Assembly: GCA_000697335.1 (NCBI GenBank)
Contig: JNEM01015895.1
Span: 1 to 13,009, forward strand
From: Conidiobolus incongruus B7586
Taxonomy: Eukaryota > Entomophthoromycota > Entomophthoromycetes > Entomophthorales > Conidiobolaceae
Length of the DNA stretch: 13,009 nucleotides
Reading direction: 5' to 3'
The notes under the pieces were generated by a model. That model searched no databases and was not told where the DNA came from. It saw only the letters and a list, made by a program, of their open reading frames with translations. Position numbers and translations under genes: made by a program. The number at the start of each line of letters is the position of its first letter. The first letter of the stretch is position 1. Of the stretch, positions 8,543 to 13,009 are shown piece after piece.

Positions 8543-8919
8543 TTTTGGAATTAAATATAGCTAATCTATTACAATGGTTAAGACAATAACTGTTTATATA
8601 GATTTAGAATGGATTATCAAATAACATCATACTTAATCGATTGGGGTAAAAATCACTAAATTAAGAATTGATAATTGTATCACCTGGAGATTAAGGAAAG
8701 TGGTAGGGATCTTAAACTAAAGTAGATTAAATTCAAAATTGTTGAGTGGTGGATTTGATATTTGAAAATTTATCAATGCTCAAAAATATTTTTTAATACT
8801 CCTCTGTATAATAGAACTAATAATATATTTAATTGATTCCATAATGACATGATACTATTTCATTTAATAAAAATTATGAATCGATTCTACCTCATAAAAT
8901 TGAATTATGAATTTCCTGC
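8543..8919. other. intergenic stretch upstream of the 371-aa LRR gene
   Basis: About 375 bases hold the promoter of the LRR gene and the 3' flank of the small gene, both on the minus strand. The part at 8640-8760 is less AT-rich than typical spacers here but has no convincing open frame. Apart from the TATA-like word at 8593-8600 nothing specific is seen. Confidence 0.4.
8593..8600 (-). promoter_or_regulatory. TATA-like element of the 371-aa LRR gene
   Basis: TATATAAA on the minus strand ends 51 bases before the ATG at 8542. The small gene at 8920-9230 has TATAAATA at almost the same distance from its proposed start. In AT-rich DNA such words are common, so the shared spacing is the main support. 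Confidence 0.35.
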
Positions 8920-9230
8920 TTATTCCTTAATAATTTTACAAGTATTTCGATAGTTTCTAACACTTGGGTAACTATCACAATTTACACTATAATAAAGCAT
9001 TTGACAACAAAATTTAAACCTATCATTTTCAAATATGTAAATATAAATATCCTTATAAGTATTATCACTTATACTGAACTCAAGATGATATAGATAAAAA
9101 GGTTTAGCTTGGTCATTATCATTAAGATAATTATACTTCATCAGAGCCTGTTATAAAGCCAAAAATATTAGCATATCAACTTCCCCATTTCCATAACTAT
9201 GTAAATTATTATCAGAATATTGTCATTCAT
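8920..9230 (-). CDS. probable small two-exon gene, 86 aa, possibly secreted
   Basis: I do not recognise the protein. An uninterrupted frame of 73 codons (8920-9141) is preceded by a good 3' splice site: branch-point-like GCTAAT, then TTTTGGCTTTATAACAG ending at 9148. The proposed model is join(9198..9230, 8920..9147) on the minus strand, with a 50-base intron at 9148-9197 starting GTTATG. It joins in frame and adds MNDNILIIIYIAL, a short hydrophobic run that could be the core of a signal peptide. The C-terminal third has four cysteines (FCCQ, VNCDS, NTCK), as in many small secreted fungal proteins. TATAAATA lies 50 bases before the proposed ATG. The 5' splice site is not the usual GTATGT or GTAAGT, so exon 1 is the weak part. 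The alternative is a shorter ORF starting at 9141, or chance. Confidence 0.45.
9148..9197 (-). other. candidate 50-base spliceosomal intron
   Basis: It starts GTTATG, carries GCTAAT as a possible branch point about 18-24 bases before the end, and ends TATAACAG. Its removal joins two exons in phase 0. The 5' site is weak. Confidence 0.4.
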
Positions 9231-9279
9231 TAAAGAGTAGGAGAATCAGTAAACCAGTGCTTTGTAGAATTACTCAATG

Positions 9280-9287
9280 TATTTATA
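9280..9287 (-). promoter_or_regulatory. TATA-like element of the small two-exon gene
   Basis: TATAAATA on the minus strand lies 50 bases before the proposed ATG at 9230 and is preceded by AAAGG. Confidence 0.35.
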
Positions 9288-9508
9288 CCTTTAAGATGCA
9301 CAGAAATCCCTAAAAATTATTTTTTTATAGATATAAAATTCTCTTTAGTATTAATTATAGTATAATTAGAGATTAATCACTCTTTATATTAAATTTATAT
9401 GATATTATGATTTTAATTCTTTTTAAAACCAATTTTACAATAATAAAACATAAAGAATTTAATTTGTTATAATATTATTTTTTAGTAAAATTTTATATAC
9501 TTTTTGTA

Positions 9509-10809
9509 CACTGAAATTTGAACCAAATATTAATATAGAAATTAAGTAATAATATAATTTTAAAATTAAAATTAAAATTAAAATTAAATAAATAAATTAA
9601 TAATATATAAAAATTGATAAATAATATAAAATTAATAGCTTTTTTTATCATTAATTACTTTTTTCTATACCTTTGGTAAGCTTCTAATACTTAAAAAACA
9701 GTTCTTTTTATTAAAAACTAAAATTTGATATTTTGCAAACCAATTTAATTTATTTGCAAGAATTTTTTTCCTGCAAGTTATTTTTTTAATTGTTTAAAAC
9801 AATTATAATTACATAGGTTATAATCAGATGAATATACTAGATATAGTAACTCCCTCTATTTTTTTATTTAAAAATCTTTAATAGCTTTAGTTTTATGTAT
9901 TTTACAATTATTATGCAAAATAATAGATGTCTTTAATTTATATTGAGAATACTATTTAAAAATTATTTTATTTAAAAAGATAATATATAAATTATTATTA
10001 ATTTTTTTTGCTTAAGGTATTGAATAAAGAAACTATATATCATTATAATCTATTATAATAATTAACATTTGTTTATATTTAAAATACTTATATATTGGAA
10101 TTTATAAAGAGGATTGATTTAACTTAACCTAACATCTTGTTTTATTTTTAAATAAAAGATTAAATAAAAAAATCTAAGATTTATTAATTATAAGTATTTA
10201 TTATAAAAACCTTTGTTTTTAGTTATATCTTAATAAATTTAGTTTAGCTATAGCTACTCTAGTTTTCTTTTAGGCCTTTGTTAAATAATAAGGTATCTAT
10301 TTTATATTTTTATTAATTAATTTAAGTTCAAGCTTAAATAAATATAATATGCTTATATAATTAATATTAAATTACTTTGATAATTCTCTAACAAAAATAA
10401 TAATAGACATTAGTCTTTTAGATTTTAGTAAATTTTGAATAATATCCTTTTTAGCTTTAAAATCATATATTTAATAATATAAGGTAGTTTTAAATAAAAC
10501 ACTATCTTTATAAGTTATTTGCAAATTTTAGATGATTTTAAAGGGTTTATGGTTAAGTTTTAAAAATACAAAAATGAAAATCTTTTGATAGTCACAATCT
10601 AGTTTAAATATGATTAAATTTAAATATAAATTTTAAAATCAAAATATTTTAATAAAAAAAATATTTAAAATTAAATATATATATATAAATATATATAGTT
10701 TGAAAATATTTATTTTCCTATATATTATATATATATAAAAATTTTGAAAATATATAATATGTTAAAAAGATCAAAAATTAAAAAATTTGCCATTTTTTAA
10801 TTTTTACAC
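9509..10809 (-). mobile_element. Tc1/mariner copy M4, full length, about 1301 bp
   Basis: The whole interval aligns in reverse with M2. The right end is a clear, if mutated, 5' terminal repeat (AATGGCAAATTTTTTAATTT on the minus strand), followed by TA at 10810-10811. The left end, CACTGAAATTTGAA after TA (9507-9508), is a plausible diverged 3' repeat. It is less certain because the trailer is expanded by a hexamer repeat. The transposase relict runs from about 10611 (start codon now ATA) to 9632. That span of 980 bases is not a multiple of three, so it has frameshifts as well as many stops. The D2 motif reads LHNN, as in M1. Decay is intermediate between M2 and M3. Confidence 0.85.
9562..9588. 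repeat. AAAATT hexamer tandem repeat, about 4.5 units
   Basis: AAAATT is repeated in tandem inside the trailer of M4. It explains why this copy is longer between stop codon and terminal repeat than M2. Confidence 0.75.
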
Positions 10810-10944
10810 TAATATTCAATTGATGATTAATATAATAAACCTTTTTTAAAAGTTATATATAATAATTTTTTATCAAGTTAATTATATATATTTTTATCTT
10901 TAATTTTTACAAAATATAATAATATAATAAAAAATATATTATTA

Positions 10945-11245
10945 TTTTAGATTTTAATTAATAAAAATTTTTTGAAATTAAAAATAAATTAATATTTTAG
11001 TTTCTATTTGATAAAAATAAATTTACTAAATAAAATCAGAATTTTTTTATTATTAATAGGTTTTTTGGCATATTTTGAATAAACTTTTAATGCTTAATAA
11101 AAAGAAATATATATCAAATATTAAATTTCAATATTTCACAAATTTATTAAATTTTGTTCAAAAAGTTTTTTAATTTATAAATTGTTTTTTTAGTGATTTA
11201 AAATAATATTAGATATATATAGTTGAAATTTAATTAATATATTAT
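10945..11245 (-). mobile_element. Tc1/mariner fragment M5a (3' part)
   Basis: On the minus strand this holds the 3' end of a very AT-degraded mariner. The segment 10950-11000 aligns with the trailer and terminal repeat of M2, with TA at 10943-10944 as the probable target site. The segment 11035-11245 aligns with the last third of the transposase in the same order as M1 (1-190). The match runs right up to 11245 and stops where the 19-bp adapter-like sequence starts. Decay is comparable with M3. Confidence 0.75.
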
Positions 11246-11264
11246 CTGTCTCTTATACACATCT
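11246..11264. other. Tn5/Nextera mosaic end, probable adapter artefact
   Basis: CTGTCTCTTATACACATCT is an exact match to the 19-bp hyperactive Tn5 mosaic end used in Nextera libraries. A chance match of 19 bases, including several C and G in DNA this AT-rich, is very unlikely. It separates a minus-strand mariner fragment (M5a) from a plus-strand one (M5b). It is most simply an untrimmed adapter or a chimeric read join kept by the assembler. Confidence 0.93.
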
Positions 11265-12044
11265 ATTTATTGAAAGGAGATTATATAATTGAATAATATT
11301 TTTAGTTATAATTAATTATATTTTATTTTTTAAATTAATTTAAAGATAAAATCAAATATTTTAAAATATTTTGATATTTTGAAAATTAATTTCAATTGTT
11401 ATTTTTATTTTTTTCAAAAGTTATAATATATATTTAAAGATAACTTTTCATTTCAATCAAAAAAATTATCAAAATATTTTAATATCAGTTATATAAGTGT
11501 TTTATATATTATAAAGTTTATATCTATATTAGTTAATAAAAAAATTTTATTAAATATTATATAATTTTATTAAAATTTAAAAAAGTTAGAATAGCTATTA
11601 TTATATAAATTTATTGAAATATCATCAAAATCAAAAGATTAATAAAAAATCAATATAATTAGTGGATCTTAAAATATTTTATATAATTCTATATCAAAAT
11701 ATAAAATGAAATATCCAATTTAGTTGAATTTATCCTTTTTTAAATTTTTTCAAATAAATCTTATACTTTTAAACAAATATTAAATAATATAATGAATTAT
11801 AGTAATATATATTATTTTAATTTAATTCTAAAAGGAAAATGAATTATTAATAAATTTAATATTATTTCTAATTAAGATTGTTAATATTTTTAAAATAAAA
11901 ATTATTATTTTATATAATATCTATCAAATATTAAGATAAATTATCAAAAAAACTTCTATATATAAATAATTAGAAAGAATTTCAATATCATATATTTTTT
12001 ATAGATTATAAATTATATATTTAATTATTATATTTAGTAATTAT
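11265..12044 (+). mobile_element. Tc1/mariner fragment M5b, interrupted by M6
   Basis: This plus-strand mariner sequence aligns with M2 from about codon 30 (near 1710) to just after the D3 region (about 2490). Examples are the stretch at 11490-11520 (TATAAGTGTTTTATATATTA, matching the second helix-turn-helix) and AATAATTAGAAAGAATTTC near 11965. It is saturated with A/T and has no open frame. At its right edge it is cut by the insertion of M6 at a TA (12045-12046), so its 3' end should continue beyond M6, outside the window. Its left edge is the adapter-like sequence and not a natural end, so M5a and M5b need not be the same insertion. Confidence 0.75.
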
Positions 12045-12155
12045 TACCTTGAATTTGAAATAATGGAAAATTTTTTAATTTCTGATTTTTCAAACATATT
12101 ATTAATTTGAAATAAATAAATATATACAAAGTTAATAGGAAATTATATATTTTTA

Positions 12156-12177
12156 ATATATATATATATATATATAT
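12156..12177. repeat. (AT)11 microsatellite in the M6 leader
   Basis: Eleven AT units lie in the 5' leader of M6 where M2 has only TATATTAG. It accounts for most of the longer leader in M6 (about 184 against 157 bp). Confidence 0.85.
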
Positions 12178-12230
12178 TAGTTTTTTTGATTAAAAAATTA
12201 ACTTTTTAAAATTGGTTGTTTAATTTAATA

Positions 12231-13009
12231 ATGCTTAAACCAAATAATAATTATCAAAAGTTTTTTATTTTGGTATCAGTAAAACTTAACCATAAACCCT
12301 CTAAAATTATTCAAAATTTACAAGCAACTTTTGGTAATAAAGCATTATCTAAATCAACAATTTATTGCTAGATAAATTACTTTAAGGCAAAGAGAGAAAC
12401 TATTCAAAACCTGCTATAATCTAGAAAACCAACTTCAACTGTCACTCTTTCAATTGTAAATAAAGTGAAAAAATATATTAAAAAGCACTTTTTTATTTCA
12501 GCTAGAGAATTATCTAAGCACTTTAATATTAGTTTTACAAGTATTTTATATATTTTAAAGTTTAAACTAAAATTAATAAATAAAAATACAAAATAGGTAT
12601 CTTATAATTTAACTAAAGCTTAAAAAAAAGCTAGAGTAGCTATTACTAAACAAAACCTATTGAAATATTACCAGAAGCCTAAACTTTTACAGCAAATAAT
12701 TACAATTGATGAATCTTAGATCTTTATGTATAATCCTTTACCAAAACACAAATCAAGATGCTGGATTAAGCTAAATCAACCCCCTCCACAAATCCCTTTA
12801 AATAAGCATTTTGTTAATAAGCAAATGTTGATTATTACAATAGATTATAATACTATATGCTATTCTTATTTAGTTCCTGAAGGAAAATCAATTAATAATA
12901 AACTATATATTGCTTTTTTAAATAAAAGTATTTCTAATTGGTGTTCTCAATATAATTTAAGAAAACCTATTATTTTACATGATAATTGCAAAATACATAA
13001 ATCTAAAGA
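12231..13009 (+). pseudogene. mariner transposase, inactivated, truncated by the window
   Basis: This covers the first 259 codons of the same D,D34D transposase as in M2, in one frame throughout. D1 (IDES) and D2 (LHDNCKIH) are present; D3 lies beyond the window. In-frame stops occur at codons 47, 63, 122, 131 and 163. Those at 122, 131 and 163 coincide with stops in M2. At codon 47 M2 still has TGG (Trp), and at codon 163 the mariner family has Trp, so both are G-to-A losses. Conversely, M6 keeps Gln at codons 28 and 148, where M2 has stops. The copy cannot make a full enzyme. Confidence 0.9.

Larger units (their letters stand above)
12047..13009 (+). mobile_element. Tc1/mariner copy M6, inserted into M5b, 3' end off the window
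   Basis: The 5' terminal repeat (CCTTGAATTTGAAATAATGG) begins right after TA at 12045-12046 and matches M2. The leader holds an (AT)11 expansion absent from M2. The transposase frame starts at 12231 and is colinear with M2 to the window end without any indel. Sequence identity to M2 is high and the differences are nearly all transitions, so this is among the youngest copies. Confidence 0.93.

Noticed and set aside
9562-9588. Short hexamer repeat as a CRISPR-like or centromeric array
   Set aside because: There are only about four to five AAAATT units, with no spacers, inside a mariner trailer; simple slippage explains it.
10945-12044. M5a and M5b as a natural inverted pair or foldback element
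   Set aside because: The junction between them is an exact 19-bp Tn5 mosaic end, so an artificial join is the simpler reading.

Overview
The window looks like nuclear DNA of a very AT-rich eukaryote, most likely a filamentous fungus. Three things suggest this: two intron-free genes for F-box-like, leucine-rich proteins of the kind I recall as expanded in Entomophthoromycotina such as Conidiobolus; many decayed Tc1/mariner transposons; and a strong C-to-T / G-to-A decay of those transposons that resembles fungal repeat-induced point mutation (RIP). The lineage is my inference from protein style only.

Layout. 1-2742: two mariner copies in opposite orientation (M1 minus, M2 plus) with their 5' ends facing across a 267-bp spacer. 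2745-3857: AT-rich DNA holding one GC-richer island (3233-3608, about 35% GC) that is a structured-RNA or solo-LTR candidate. 3858-5142: M3, an old, heavily decayed but full-length mariner on the minus strand, with no open frame left. 5145-9287: the host gene block, all on the minus strand: two related F-box-like/LRR genes (5546-6907 and 7427-8542) and a probable small two-exon gene (8920-9230). 9509-13009: a second mariner cluster. It holds M4 (minus), a fragment M5a (minus), a 19-bp stretch identical to the Tn5/Nextera mosaic end (11246-11264), a fragment M5b (plus), and M6 (plus), which is inserted into M5b and runs off the window.

How the parts relate. The mariner copies share a family-specific terminal inverted repeat, TA target duplications and a D,D34D transposase of about 344 codons. 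The reading frame of M2 runs start to stop without a frameshift, but it is interrupted nine times, almost entirely at codons that were Trp, Gln or Arg. M2 and M6 differ nearly only by transitions. The copies form an age series from M2/M6 through M1 and M4 to M3 and M5, so part of the AT-rich intergenic DNA is decayed mariner. The host genes keep normal composition and open frames. The mosaic end sits exactly where a minus-strand mariner fragment abuts a plus-strand one, so that junction is probably a library or assembly artefact and should not be read as biology.
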